Positions 1-11,493 are shown, counted from the stretch's first letter. The stretch: 64,000 nucleotides of DNA from Chlorocebus sabaeus (GCF_047675955.1 NC_132926.1:13273326-13337325); one strand, 5' to 3'. Made by a program: numbers and translations. The notes: generated from the letters alone by a model not told the origin.

Positions 1-103
1 TAGCAGGACCATGGGCCAAACACTGAGTCATGTTTTATTTTGCAACATCACCAGCCTATGCTTAAGAGGGAATATGTTTTGTGGTTAAGAACAAATACCT
101 TGC

Positions 104-597
104 AGCCTGGCTGCCTGGGTTAGTGTTCTTGTTTTGCCACTTATTAATTACATGTCCTTAGAAAATGGAGTGATATTAGTAATACATTCCTCATAAGGTT
201 CTTGTAAGAATCAAAAGTGCCTGGCATGTGATAGGATCTCCGTATGTGTTAGCTGTTTTTTTGTTTTGTTTTTTTGAGACAGAGTCTTGCTCTGTTGCCC
301 AGGCTGGAGTGGAGTAGTGCAATCTCGGCTCACTGCAACCTCCACCTCCTGGGTTCAAGTGATTCTCCTGCCTCAGCCTCCCGAGTAGCTGGGACTAAAG
401 GGGTGTGTGCCACCACGCCTGGCTAATTTTTGTATTTTTAGTAGAGACGGGGTTTCACCATGTTGGCCAGGCTGGTCTCAAGCTCCTGACCTCAGGCCAT
501 CTGTCCACCTTGGCCTCCCAAAGTGCTGGGATTATGGGCGTGAGCCACTGTGCCTAGCCAGTATGTGTTAGCTGTTATTGTTGTTGTTGATATGTTA
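104..597 (+). repeat. MIR SINE, split by an Alu
   Basis: Left part carries the MIR body (gcctgggtt, splice-like middle, 'cctggcatgtgatagg'), and the MIR tail 'ttagctgttattgttgttg' resumes after the Alu at 258-560. MIRs are old tRNA-derived SINEs shared by mammals. The Alu therefore landed in an already ancient copy. Confidence 0.8.
258..560 (-). mobile_element. Alu (AluS-like), full length
   Basis: Starts with a T-rich tail and ends at the reverse complement of the Alu 5' end (ccactgtgcctagcca). A perfect 16-bp target-site duplication, gtatgtgttagctgtt, flanks it at 242-257 and 561-576, so the insertion boundaries are exact. It lies within a MIR. Confidence 0.97.
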
Positions 598-1742
598 TCA
601 TCTTCAGCTTTGAGACTTGAGCCCAGAAGCTGGCAGCAATAGGTTATTACTCTGCATGTATGAGTATGCAGTTTTATCCATACAGAGCATCCCTATCTGT
701 TTCTTAGCCATCTGAGGTCATTAGCCCTGCTAACGGGTGACAAGGAGCCCAATGAATGTGGCTGGGCCCCTTAGCTATAAAGAACTTAATTGTAGCTGAT
801 TTACTAGAAGGCTAATAACGTAGGTGTGCTTCCTTTTACATGGAGAGCCTCATTAAGTGGAGGTCTGTGGGGTTTGCCTGCAGCTTTGGACATCTCTAGC
901 ATCTGCACATGTATACCTTAGAAGCAGCATTGACCTGGGAAGAAACTGACATGCCCTGCAATGTCTCTACCGGAAAGGCCCCTGTCCTCAGCAGACCTAG
1001 TGGGCATCGAGCAATAATAAATTGTGTTTCCTCTCTAGTGCAGGAGACAGGAAGCTCCAAATTGGACTCTAATTAACTCTGAAGAAACAATGGGTTTCTC
1101 CAGAGCCCGGCAATTCTGGTCAGGTCTAAGGAGGTGTCACGCAGCCTTGGAAGATAATTACAACCATAATGACGATGCCTCTAAAGTCGGGCTCCTGATG
1201 ATGCACCTCGAACAAACATGTGTTTCTCCTTCCTCACAAGGTTCACTGCCCTTAATTGCTACCCTCCTTCATTAAGGGGCAATTAATTTTGTGACTTGGT
1301 TTAAAATGGCGGTAATTATAAGGTGAGGACAAAAAGCCCATGGTTAAACATAATCAGGCTGGATGTAAAAGGTGCTCCTTGGCAGATTAAGGAAGGAGGG
1401 AGGGAGGGAAGGAGCTTGCATTGTCCCAGGCAGGCCACATTTTCCATCTTGCTGTTTCTTTTCTCAATTCATAGCTGCCTCTGCTGTTGCAGGGTAGGGC
1501 TTGGGACAAAGCCCAACTTTTTCTGCCCAGATTGCAGGACTTTGCATCTTGTGGGTCTTGCGTTTTGAGGTCTTGGCCATTATGCATTCTCCTGCCATGG
1601 AAGTCAGCCAGAAGGCCTGGACTGAGCTCAGTGGCCCAGAGCCTTGGGTGGCGGACATGGCTTCCCGAAGAGACCAGACCCTTCCTGAGGATTCTCACGT
1701 TAGGGCCACTTTTTATTTCAGTGTCATTCTAAACACACTTTC
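598..1742. other. Repeat-free stretch with AT-rich hairpin core
   Basis: I recognise no repeat and no convincing coding frame here. The part at about 1010-1330 has several TAATT/ATTA homeodomain-type cores and two overlapping short inverted repeats (1249-1256 with 1271-1278; 1252-1259 with 1279-1286). This resembles conserved non-coding DNA, but conservation cannot be seen from one sequence. Confidence 0.4.
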
Positions 1743-2110
1743 CATCATTCACTTATTTGTCAAACATTTATTGAGAGCATCTAGACCCTGTGCTAGACAC
1801 TTGGGATGAAATGGTGAGCATGACTAGCATGTTCCATGCCTTTAAGAGTTTATACTCAGATGGGACAGCTGGATGTTAATGAAGCAATAACCCAAATAAA
1901 TAATTAGAAGCAGTGAAACATTTCCGAAACAAAAAGTACAGAGACTACGGGAACATAAAGCAGGGGCCATGAGAGTAGTGAGGAAAGATGACTCCAACAA
2001 AGGGACCTGGGGACCGAGATCAGGAGTGGAACTCAGCAAAGTAAACATGGGAGGGAAGGAGCATTCTAATGCTAGGGAAGAACATGTACAAGGACCCTGA
2101 GACAGGAATG
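1743..2110 (-). repeat. L2 LINE, 3' end
   Basis: Begins with the reversed L2 tail (tcattcacttatttgtc..., 'acatttattgag', 'tgtgctagacacttggg') and continues into 'aggaccctgagacagga', the reversed L2 3' UTR. Old and diverged, with no open frame. Confidence 0.75.
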
Positions 2111-2491
2111 AGTGTGACCTTCAAAGATGGGAAAATAAACGGCACAGAGCTGGGCGAGGTGAGTGTCATGAGACAGTGGGAAGAAGCAGAGATACCATAA
2201 TGGCCCTCATTTTTCCTATCCATAAAATAAAAATGGTATCCCCTTGTCTCGTCTACACCATGGAGATTTGACCATGCACCTTGCTTTTCTCTTACAGTGC
2301 AGTCAAAGCTGGAATCATAGTCCTTAACTTACACTACCTATTGGCAGCGTGAGAGAATAGGATATTCTACTTTGATATTTCTGTATTTTCTCTCCACTTT
2401 TTGCCATGGACCCATGTGACTCTGCCCATTGTGAGTGCTTTCTCACTTTCTGTCTCCCTGATACATATTAATGAATGCGTCACACACACAT
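2111..2491. other. Unassigned stretch
   Basis: I see no gene and no recognisable element here, apart from a short CA run (2481-2490) just before the next Alu. Confidence 0.4.
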
Positions 2492-2504
2492 GTGCATACA
2501 TACT

Positions 2505-2812
2505 ATTTTTTTTTCTTCTTCTTCTTCTTCTTCTTTTTCCAGCTCTGTCACCCAGGCTGGAGTGCAATGGCACGATCTAAGCTCACTGCAATTCCACCTC
2601 CCGGGTTCAAGTGATTCTCAGGCCTCAGCCTCCTGAGTAGATGGGATTACAGGCATGCACCACAATTCCTGGCTAATGTTTTGTATTTTTTAGTAGAGAC
2701 AGGTTTTCGCTATGTTGGCCAGGCTGGTCTTGAACTCCTGACCTCAGGTCATCTGCCCACCTCGGCCTCCCGAAGTGCTGGGATTACAGGCGTGAGCCCC
2801 TCCACCTGACCA
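2505..2812 (-). mobile_element. Alu with TTC-expanded tail
   Basis: A reverse-strand Alu whose A-tail has drifted to a (TTC)n tract at 2514-2535. The 13-bp target-site duplication gtgcatacatact at 2492-2504 and 2813-2825 sets both ends. Confidence 0.95.
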
Positions 2813-2867
2813 GTGCATACATACTGTTTATGCAAACAAAGTTGAAATCATACTGCAGCAATGTAGT

Positions 2868-3080
2868 GTGGGGGTTAGGGCATCGACTTTGGTGTCAGAT
2901 TGAGTTTATATCCTAGCTACACTAACCTTTAGCCACATAACCTTGATGAAAGTATTTAATCTCTTTAAGAATCAGTTTCTACATCTGCAAAAGGAAGGTG
3001 AGATTGTCTATCGGTGGTATTTAGATTAAATGACATTCCATGGAATGCCCTTAGCAAACTGTACATCCTGAATAAATAGT
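2868..3080 (+). repeat. MIR SINE
   Basis: Shows the MIR order: 'gggttagggcatcgactttgg', a 'ccacataaccttgatgaaag' middle and a 'tacatcctgaataaatagt' end. A short L2/MIR-like tail phrase (ctagcacctagtaggtgct) follows near 3122-3145. Confidence 0.75.
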
Positions 3081-3224
3081 AACAACAGTTACATTGTTAT
3101 TACTGAATGGCATGGTACAATATCTAGCACCTAGTAGGTGCTAAATTAATGATGTTATAGTTACTAAATGTTTCATAATCTGCTTTTCAGCTGAACATAG
3201 TATTAATAAGGTTTCTTTGGGTTA

Positions 3225-3600
3225 AAGTGGCAGAGACACAACTTACATTAAAAATAGGGACTTACTGGCTATTAGAATCCACCCTCCTTTCCTCTCTGCT
3301 TCTTTTTGCATCTCAGCATCGTTCTTCCTGGGGCAGGTGGGCTCCCTTCACATAGCAAGAAAGGTGGCCTCTGGCAGCGCCAAAGACATATTCTTCTATG
3401 ACTGACCAACCTGGAAAGAAACTTCTCTTCCAGCTCCAGTTTGAACAATCTCCATCATAGATTATTGACTCAGCTTGGAGCACATACCTGTCATGTGGAC
3501 CAATTACTGTGGCCAAGAGCTGAGTTGGAGCTATTGACAGTCCCCACCTCGTGGTTGGAGTGAGGAGTAGGTGTGGGGTAGGAGCAGGTTTTCCCATTGA
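3225..3600. repeat. Ancient interspersed repeat, family unassigned
   Basis: The run of phrases (tacttactggctat..., 'ggtggcctctggcagcgcc', 'gaccaattactgtggcca') matches a medium-reiteration mammalian repeat that I recognise but cannot name. No open frame of note. Confidence 0.45.
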
Positions 3601-4458
3601 GGGTCGTAAGGTTTAGCAGAGACACGAACATTAGCGAAACCCCCCAGTTAGAGCTTATGTCCAGAGTGTAGCACAGGCTCACCCTATGGGTTCTGTTGAC
3701 CCAGCTCGGCCAGCCGCGCAAGTGCCAGGGTTGGCGCACCATAGTTTGACTTGGAACCTCGTCGTTCCAGGAGTCCCAGTTTATATTCTCAGTCTTAGAG
3801 CTAATGAACTGCTTTGCTATTTCACTCTGTCTCTGGGCTGAAACCAGTGGGCAGTGACCCAACACCCGAGTGATTTGTGGGCCTGAAGGAAGAGGGGAGA
3901 AGCTGATTATGGAGTCAGCGATTACTCTGCCCAAGCCCCTGCCTGGCAGGGCCTTATCTTTATTTATAGCTGGCTGAGCTACCCAGAGCCCTGTTTTTAC
4001 CCTTGAGTGACTAGCGCACTGCAGTTTTAGTTCATAAAACACTGTTTGTTTATAATCCTTAACGGATTCTGTTTTATTAAAAGAGAAAGCTCCATCCAGA
4101 GTATAAATAAAGTTAACTGGTTGAGTTTTAGCTTCTATTCACAGTGAATATGCAACGGATGGGAAATCCCCATGGAATTATGCACCCTCATGATCTGACT
4201 TTATTTTAAAAAAAAAAAAAAAAAATCTTACAGGTCTCTGAGGCCTCAGGCCTGGACAAAACCTTTTCAAAGATGGGGAGGTGGCAAGGCAAGAGGCAGA
4301 ATTAAGATCCTAAAATCAGCTTCGTTGCAGTGGATTTAAGTTTCGTTTTGTTTTTGTTTATTTGTGGGGCGATGTCATGGTCAGTATGTCTTTGTGTATA
4401 GTTCCGTGATTTGGAGGGTCATGTCGGTGTAGACTTAATTCTATTTCTGTTCTATTTT
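3601..4458. other. Repeat-poor stretch with poly(A) run
   Basis: No recognised repeat body. It contains scattered CpGs (3700-3900), an 18-base A run at 4208-4225, and a 183-codon minus-strand open frame at 3491-4042 that crosses into the preceding repeat and looks accidental. Confidence 0.4.
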
Positions 4459-4803
4459 GAGGGAGAAAGGACCCCCAAATAAAGGGAATAGTGAAAGCCT
4501 CTTGGAACAGGTGGCATCGAGCTGAGTCTTGAAGGATAGGTCAGATTCTGATCAATACAAGAGCAAAAAGAAAGGAAAAAACTTAAGTTGGGTTTATGGC
4601 GGTGGGAAAAGGAGTTGTTTTGGATATGGCAAGAGGATCAGTCTGCATAGGGCATGAAGATGACAAGATGCAGTTGGATTCAAGGATAGGGTTCTACTGT
4701 TAGGGTGATGGCCAGATTTAAAGAGTTTTATATTTAATTTAGAAGGCAGTGAGGAACCACTGAGGTTTTGAGTGGGAGAGGGGTATGGTTGGTCTAAACT
4801 TTG
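4459..4803 (-). repeat. L2 LINE 3' region
   Basis: Typical reversed L2 phrases: 'gagctgagtcttgaaggat', 'gaaccactgaggttttgag'. Ends where the AluJ-like insertion begins. Confidence 0.7.
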
Positions 4804-4817
4804 GCCTGCATGATTCT

Positions 4818-5106
4818 TTTTTGAGACAGGGTCTCTCAGTGTGTGACCCATGTTGGAATGCAGCCACATGATCATGGCTCACTGCAGCCTCGACCTCCTG
4901 GACTCAAGAGATTCTTCCCTCAGCCACCTGAGAAGTTGGGGCTACAGGCACACAGCCATGCCCAGCTATTTTTTTCTCTCTTTGTAGAGACAGAGTCTCA
5001 CTATGTTGTCCAGGCTGGACTCAAACTCCTGGCCTCAAGTGATCCTCTTGCCTCAGGCTCCCAAAGTTTAAGGATTACAGGTGGATGTGAGCCACTGTGC
5101 CTGACT
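4818..5106 (-). mobile_element. Old Alu (AluJ-like)
   Basis: Reverse-strand Alu with strong divergence and AluJ-style bases (cctcgacctcctggactcaag, 'cctcaagtgatcctc'). The 14-bp duplication gcctgcatgattct lies at 4804-4817 and 5107-5120. A second Alu begins directly after the right-hand copy. Confidence 0.93.
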
Positions 5107-5120
5107 GCCTGCATGATTCT

Positions 5121-5445
5121 TTTTTTTTTTTTTTTTTTTTTTTGAGATGGAGTTTTCACTCTTGTTGCCCAGGCTGGAGTGCAATGGTGCAATCTCACTG
5201 CAACCTCCATCTCCCAGATACAAGCAATTCTCCTGCCTCAGCCTCTGAGTAGCTGGGACTATAGGCACATACCACCATGCCTGGCTAATGTTTTTTTGTT
5301 TGTTTGTTTGTTTGTTTTTGCATTTTTAGTAGAGATCGGGTTTCACCATGTTGGCCAGGCTGGTCTTGAACTCCTGACCTCGTGATCTGCCCACCTCGGC
5401 CTCCCAAAGTGCTAGGATTATAGGCATGAGCCACCATGCCTGACC
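5121..5445 (-). mobile_element. Alu (AluS-like) with GTTT expansion
   Basis: Starts immediately after the 3' duplication of the previous Alu, with a 23-base T run. The middle A-rich linker has expanded as (GTTT)n at about 5292-5322. I could not find a clear duplication on its right side. Confidence 0.9.
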
Positions 5446-6060
5446 CCGGAGCTCTTTATGAGCAGACCTTGACTCCATCCCCAGCTGCCTGTGCCACTTG
5501 CCCATCGTCGGAACTTTATTTTAGCATTCCCTGGACTGTTGCTTCCCAGTCAGCTTTGGTTCAAGGGCCCTGCAGAGATTCCTCCGCTAGGAAGAAGGAC
5601 CCATTTCTGGCTGTGATGAAGGCCTTGGAGAGGTGGCAGCAGGCCAGCCCGCCCCTCCCTACTGAGGCATGTTAGCTGCACTTACAGTGTTTGAGCTGCG
5701 GTTAATATATCAATATTTGCTCGGGAGGGTATCTGGCACAGAACAGGTTCCTGGGATGCTGGCAGATAGATTGCCTTCTCTTGTAGCATTCTTCAGTGGC
5801 ATTCTGTTTTGGCAGGGATGGAGGGGGTTACTAGCTGCTGACAAGAGTGGAAAAGGAGCCCCCATTCTTCCCAGAAGTGCCTCAGTCTCACAGTTTGGCC
5901 CTGTATGATGTTGTCAGTGCCTCATGTTCCTTCCATCACTAACTATTTCCTGGTGTATTTCACTCATTGCAACTTTTCTGGAATTCTGTTCCTTATACCC
6001 ATGTTTTCTTTTGATTGCTCAAGTAGGAGCCCATGGGGAGTGGGCTAGTGCTAGAAGGAG
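5446..6060. other. Unassigned stretch
   Basis: No repeat recognised. Two 79-codon plus-strand frames (5436-5675, 5669-5908) have neither good start context nor protein-like composition, so I leave them uncalled. Confidence 0.4.
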
Positions 6061-6062
6061 TA

Positions 6063-6291
6063 GAGCTTAGTAGCTGAGAGTGTGGGGCTGGGATCAGATG
6101 GCCTGGGATGAATCCTGCTCTTGCAAGCTAGCTGTGTACCCCGGGCATGCTCCCTGACCTCTTGATGTTTCAGAGGTCTGAGCAATTAGGATGATGATGA
6201 TGATGGAAAAGCTGTAAGGATTAGATAACATCACACATACAAAGTAGTTTGCAAAAACTTGATGCATAGTAAATGCTCAATAAATGTTCCA
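6063..6291 (+). repeat. MIR SINE
   Basis: MIR core 'gcaagctagctgtgtacccc' and tail 'gcatagtaaatgctcaataaatg' are clear. A (TGA)5-like stretch at 6190-6206 grew inside it. Confidence 0.8.
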
Positions 6292-7004
6292 TTTTGTTAA
6301 TCACCATTCTTCTCATTCAATAAATAGTGCTTCTTGGATCCTTTGGCCTACCCTAAGTTTCTTGAGGACAAGGACCAAACCTCGTATTTTTCTGTAGTTC
6401 TTCTGTTTCTAAGAGCACAGTGCTAGGTACACAAGAAAGGCTTCCTACAACTTTAGGACTCTGAGAGAACAATCTTACCTCCAAGGCTGGTGCTCATGGC
6501 ACTGGGCAGTAGTACCCAGGGAGAAATCACCAGTGACAGAGGACTTGCCTCCAGTCTTGAGACATGCTGGTGAAAAATGAGGAAAAGAACTGTGATCTCT
6601 TCAGGAAGCTGAGAAAAGAGGGTCTGGGCTTGGAGAAGGTCTCCAAGAAAGGCTGGAGCAGTGGGGCTGGATGTGGACAGCAGTTGTCCACGGCCATCAA
6701 TCGTGAGCAACCTCTTAGGATAGTCCTGGAGCTTTCAAGTGATCGCTTTAAAGCAGAATAGTTTCCCCATGATAATGTCACTTAGGGCATTTTCATTGCA
6801 AAGCACTTGCTTGACTTGCAAGTCAGAGATTGTGGGATACCCAGAATGTGGTGCTAGGTATGCCATACAAGTGTGCCGTGCGTGAGGGCACGAAATAGCA
6901 CGAGTGGAACCACAGAAGAGAGAACAGGCAAGGCCTGCAGTGCCATGGGGCAAGCTCTATCCCAGACATCAGGACAGAGCAGTTGCAGTGTGGGAACTTC
7001 ACAT
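6292..7004. other. Unassigned stretch
   Basis: No element recognised and no credible coding frame. Moderately GC-rich, with no CpG cluster. Confidence 0.4.
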
Positions 7005-7655
7005 GTGCCAGGCTCTGACATAAGCATTTTCTGGACATTATCTCATTTAATCTTCTCAGCAGTTCTATAAGGCAGGTGTCTTAGGTTATTCTCCCAGAGG
7101 CAGAACCAGAACCAGGGATTCCTGTGCAAGTGATTTGTGGAGGAAGTGCTCTAGAGGAAAAGGGTTAAAGAAATGGAGGAAGCAGGAAACGACAGGGGAG
7201 GAAGCCTGGCACATACATGGTTGCAGAAAAAGTCTAGCCTTAGCCTGATACCACAGGAGGACCCATGTGAATGGCACCACAAATCTGTTCTCACTTGAGG
7301 CAAGGGGGCAGGGCTTCTGTTCTCTTTTGTCAACCAGTCACTGGCTGTAGGTCACATCACCCAGGACACGGTGGGGTATAAGTCCCATGCATTTATGGGA
7401 GAGCTCCCATATTGCAAGGGCTATACTGAGCTGTTAGCCAAACTTCACAGCAGCCGCAGTCAAATGCACCAACCCAGAAAAGGGGAATTGGGTGGTGTAC
7501 CAACAGCATCTGCTGCTATTGCCCCATTTTCCAGATGAAGAAACTGAGGCCTAGAGTGTTTCTGTAATTGGCCCACAGATGTGCTGAGCCAGGATTCAAA
7601 CCCAGGCGTCTATCTTGATAGTCTTTGGTCTTGCATGACTCCTTTCTCTGTTAAA
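7005..7655 (-). repeat. MIR SINE, split by a 430-bp insert
   Basis: The reversed MIR runs 7005-7080 (ccaggctctgacataagc, 'attatctcatttaatcttc') and resumes at about 7515 with 'cccattttccagatgaag', 'aaactgaggcctagag' and 'caggattcaaacccagg'. The missing joint places an insertion between the halves. Confidence 0.75.
7081..7514. repeat. Unidentified insert inside a MIR
   Basis: About 430 bp interrupt the MIR. I cannot assign a family: there is no A-tail, no obvious terminal repeat, and only a weak possible flanking duplication (aggtgt / tggtgt). Confidence 0.45.
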
Positions 7656-8264
7656 TCACGTGTCCCACTCAGGGGCCAGGTGAGAACTAGTAAATGAGAG
7701 AGAGGTGAGACAAGGGCCCAGGAGTCCTGGAGATGAGGAAAAGGTCATAAAAGGAGCCCACGGGTCAAGACCAGACTCTAGGCTGCTGTGGTGTGACCAG
7801 CTCATCCTGCTTTGTAAGGGACTGTGTGTTTGGCACTGAAAGTCTCACATTGTGGGAACCCTGTCAGTCCTTGGCAAATGGGGATAGTTGTTCACACTAG
7901 GCTTCTGGGTGGGAGCAAGGCGAGGATGTGAGGGTCTCTGTGGCCCTAATGTGGCACTGTGTGAGGCGGCTTAAAGGCAGTCAGAGTTGTCATTCCCCAG
8001 GACACCAAAGTCAGAGACACCTGGGCAAGTGGCCATTTGGGGGATGTGGGTGAAGGGAAGTAAGCCAGGAAAAGCCCGTCAGGAGGGTATCCTGGCCAGG
8101 AGCTGAGCAGAGAAGGTGGTCTGAGATCCAGGGTGGGCTAATGAGAGGAGAGATTTGCATTGATAGGAGAAGGCAAGGGGGATAAGTTACCAGCCCCCTG
8201 AGGCCTCCTCAGGGAGCTTGCCAGAAATAGATACCCTTCCCCTGCTTCCCGCTTTGAAGCAAGC

Positions 8265-8268
<4 letters not shown>
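7656..8268. other. Unassigned stretch
   Basis: Nothing recognisable: no repeat consensus, no exon-like frame, no promoter motif. Confidence 0.4.
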
Positions 8269-8336
<68 letters not shown>

Positions 8337-8392
8337 TATAGAGATAGAAAGAGAAGAGGGGGAGATTGAGAGAGAGAAGGGGAGAATGAACA
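8269..8392 (+). repeat. Compound microsatellite (TC)n(TG)n then GA-rich tract
   Basis: About 15 TC units (8269-8298) run directly into about 18 TG units (8299-8334), followed by a purine-rich GA tract (8338-8392). The TC and GA arms are complementary across the TG spacer. Length is likely polymorphic. Confidence 0.95.
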
Positions 8393-8615
8393 TTGGACTC
8401 CAATGAGGAAATGTCCAGTAAGTTCCTATCCCGTCCATAGAGTTGGGCAAGGTAAAGTATGTTCCTGTGCTTTTGAAAGGCCTGATGGTCCAAATCTGAG
8501 GAGTCTGCCACAGCAGACCTGTCATGAGAAACTATCAGGAAGTCCACAGTTAAGAAGCTCATGCATAATCATACTCACCCTTGGTGAAGTTTTCTGGGTA
8601 AGAGACAAAGAGACT

Positions 8616-8748
8616 GGCCAGGTGTGGTGGCTCACTCCTATAATCCTAACATTATGGGGGGTCAAGGCAGGAGGATCACTTGAGTCCAGGAGTTCAAGGC
8701 CAGCCTGGGCAAAATAGGGAGACCCCATCTCTATTTTTAAAAATTAGA
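8616..8748 (+). mobile_element. Alu left monomer (FLAM/AluJ-type)
   Basis: Only the left Alu arm is present, from ggccaggtgtggtggctcac to 'accccatctctatttttaa', with no right arm. It is diverged, and no clear target-site duplication remains. Confidence 0.85.
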
Positions 8749-10222
8749 CATAGAAAAGAAACACATAGGGTGGCTAGGATCTGAAGTCCAGAGGCCTAAA
8801 AGCAAAAGTGGGTCCCAGATCCCCAGGCTTGCTCCTTGGGTTATAATGGTTCAACTCATACACACGCCCCACCCCCAAACACACACAGCCTCCTCCTAGC
8901 CAGAAGAATTCCCTGGCCCGTTCTCCAATGGGAAAGACAAATCCAGGCCCATAATGAGGCATTAGGCTTGTTTTTAGGAGTTGAAAGATGGGGCCAGAGG
9001 TCACCAAGTGTAACCTTCATGATGGTCAGGTTAGCGGTTTCCGCCATAGCCTTGTTGACACGTCATCCAGCCTGACCCTCGACACGACTATTGTTTCCTG
9101 CCATTTCTGGAGCAAGGTTGGTCAAGGGACCATTCACAGTCATAGGAGTGGTAACAGCAAAGTTCTGGCTACCACCTCCACTCTGTCCAGAGTAGAGGAG
9201 CTGCTGTGCTTAGTGGCAGGAGGCCTTTGGGAGGGAGTGGCTGGGGCTCAGCTGTGTGGGTTGGTGGGAGATGTTGGGAAACACCCATCCTTTAATGGGC
9301 AGGGTAGCAGGCGCTTATAAAAGGCAGTGCCCTGACTCCCTTTTATTTAAGAGTCTTTAAAATCACCAGTGCTGTTGCAGTCTCGTAGTTTATGCTACTT
9401 TTTCTTAAGTTTCCCATGTTGATGGAAACTACTATAAAGCCCACGATTTTTGAGGCCTGATCTGGAGAGGTGATTGTCCCCCTCCCCTCAAGCTGGCTTC
9501 TGACTGTGACGTCCAGTCCAGCTCCTATTTGGTAGGAAAAGGGAGAAACAACTTTATTTCTAGCTCTCCCCTTCTGGTTTTCTGACCCGTTTCCTTATGT
9601 TCAAGAGACTGTCCTAGGAGGTTGCAGGGTTGGAAAAGAAGACAGGAGTTTGTGTATCCATGTCTGTGATATAAACAAGTGATCTGTAATGTGAGGGGTG
9701 GTAAAGACAGGATGAGATGGTGACATTTTCTTCTGTGTACCAAGGCTGTGGCCTAAAGTTTCTTCTCAGGCTCCTCGGGGCAAAGAGTGATTCTGTCCTA
9801 CTTAGAAAAACTTTACTGGCCTACCATTGGTGGTGAAGGGGTTGTGGGGAGAAGGATCTTAGAAGGCCAAGGCTGGAAGCAAGCTTAGAGCCCATGGAGA
9901 TTGCCTAGTTCTGTCATTTTCCAGCTTCCAGTGTTTTGCGACTTTCTGATGTTTTGTGTGTGTGTGTGTCCCACAGAAAAAAGATATGTATAATTTATAT
10001 CATGACTCAGGAAACAAAAGCATATATAAATACTGGAAGAAGAGTGTCATGAAACAATAAATGTCCTCACTACCAGTGATAAAAGGCATGACTGGTGGTG
10101 AGGATAAGTATCGTTTCTATGTTCCCGATAGTTTCTGTGCTATTTCATGTTTTGCAAGTATTTGTCCTGACAGCTGCTAAATTGGTCTCATGAACCCAAG
10201 AAAAGAGAACAACTCATGGGTT
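8749..10222. other. Repeat-poor stretch
   Basis: No transposon recognised over 1.4 kb. It contains a TATA-box-like tataaaagg at 9316-9324 and a short (TG)n at 9956-9968. No exon-like frame follows the TATA motif. Confidence 0.4.
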
Positions 10223-10237
10223 AAAAAAGCACCGATC

Positions 10238-10541
10238 TGCCGGGTGCAGTGGCTCACATGTATAATACCAGCACTTTGGGAGGCCGAGGCAGGTGGATCA
10301 CCTGAGGTCAGGAGTTCAAGACCAGCCTGGCCAACATGGTGAAACCCCATCTGTACTAAAAATACAAAAATTAGCCAGGCATGGTGGCAGGCACCTGTAA
10401 TCCCATCCCATCAACTCAGGAGGCTGAGGCAGGAGAATCACTTGAAACCGGGAGGTGGAGGTTGCAGTGAGCCAAGATTGTATCATTGCACTCCCAGCCT
10501 GGGTGACAGAGCGAGACTCCGTCTCCAAAAAACAAATAAAC
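10238..10541 (+). mobile_element. Alu (AluS-like)
   Basis: Full-length forward Alu with a short duplication in its right arm (tcccatcccatcaactc). An imperfect 15-bp duplication, aaaaaagcaccgatc / aaaaaaacactgatc, lies at 10223-10237 and 10542-10556. Confidence 0.95.
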
Positions 10542-10636
10542 AAAAAAACACTGATCAAGTCCACCCTCTCATTTGCTAGAGGGGAAAACAGATGCATGGT
10601 GAAGGGAAGTGATTTACCCAGTGTCACAACACATAG

Positions 10637-11493
10637 TCCATGTATATTTATAGAGCAGCTACTATATGTCAGAAACTGTTTGGACACTGGATATTTAGTC
10701 GTGAGCAAAACAGCTGTACTCTGCCCTGAAGATGCTTAGTCTTGTGGAGGAGGTAGGCATTATGCAAATTTTAAAAAATTACATATAAAATTCTAGTCCA
10801 AGCTGCAATAAATGCCACAGAGGGGCCTAGCTGAGAGTTCTAGCGGACCAGCTGGGGCATGGAGGGTCAGGGCCTACATTTTTATTATTATTTATTATAC
10901 TTTAAGTTCTAGGGTACATGGGCACAATGTGCAGGTTTGTTACATAGGTATACATGTGCCATGTTGGTTTGCTGCACCCATCAACTCGACATTTACATTA
11001 GGTATTATTCCTAATGCTGTCCCTCCCCCAGCACCCAACCCTCCAACAGGACCCAGTGTGTGATGTTCCCCGCCATCAGGGCCTACTTTTTGTAGGGTGG
11101 TCAGGAAAGGTGTCCCTGAGGATGCACAATTTAAGTCAAGTCCTATGGAAAAGAATGAGGCTGCTCTGGGGCAGTGGGAGAAAGGGAGGACAGAAGACGA
11201 AGGAGTGGGGGAGTAGTGTTTTGGGCAAAGGGAGCAGCAAGCATGAAGACCTCGGGTCCAAGAAGACTTGAACCTGAGCTGAAAGCAAGCCAGTGTGGCT
11301 GTAGCATGGTGAGAGGGAGAGAGGCCCCAGGTGGTCGCAGAGAGACCGATGATCCCACTCCTGTTAGACCTTGTTGGACTTTATTCTAAGGTCGGTGAGT
11401 AGCCATCGAGAAATCTTAAAGCAGGGATGTGACATGATCTAATTTATGACTTTAAAATATCCCTTTGGCTACCATGTGGAGAGGAGATTTCAG
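10637..11493 (-). repeat. L2 LINE 3' region, split by an L1
   Basis: Long reversed L2: 'gcagctactatatgtcag', 'ggtggtcaggaaaggtgtcc', 'gggagcagcaagcatgaag', 'gcagggatgtgacatgatc' occur in consensus order on both sides of the L1 at 10878-11075. Confidence 0.8.
10878..11075 (-). mobile_element. 5'-truncated L1 (L1PA-type) 3' end
   Basis: Reversed L1 3' UTR with the poly(A) end on the left ('tttattatactttaagttct', 'ataggtatacatgtgccatg'). The 11-bp duplication tcagggcctac at 10867-10877 and 11076-11086 proves a target-primed insertion of about 200 bp. Confidence 0.95.

Noticed and set aside
104..597. MIR A/B-box-like sequence as a possible tRNA gene
   Set aside because: MIRs carry decayed tRNA-related heads; no cloverleaf with intact anticodon arm can be formed here.
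3491..4042. 183-codon minus-strand frame
   Set aside because: Crosses from an old repeat into unique DNA; no Kozak or splice context and no domain-like composition.
9316..9324. TATA-box-like tataaaagg
   Set aside because: No initiator, CpG enrichment or downstream exon; such 9-mers occur by chance at this scale.
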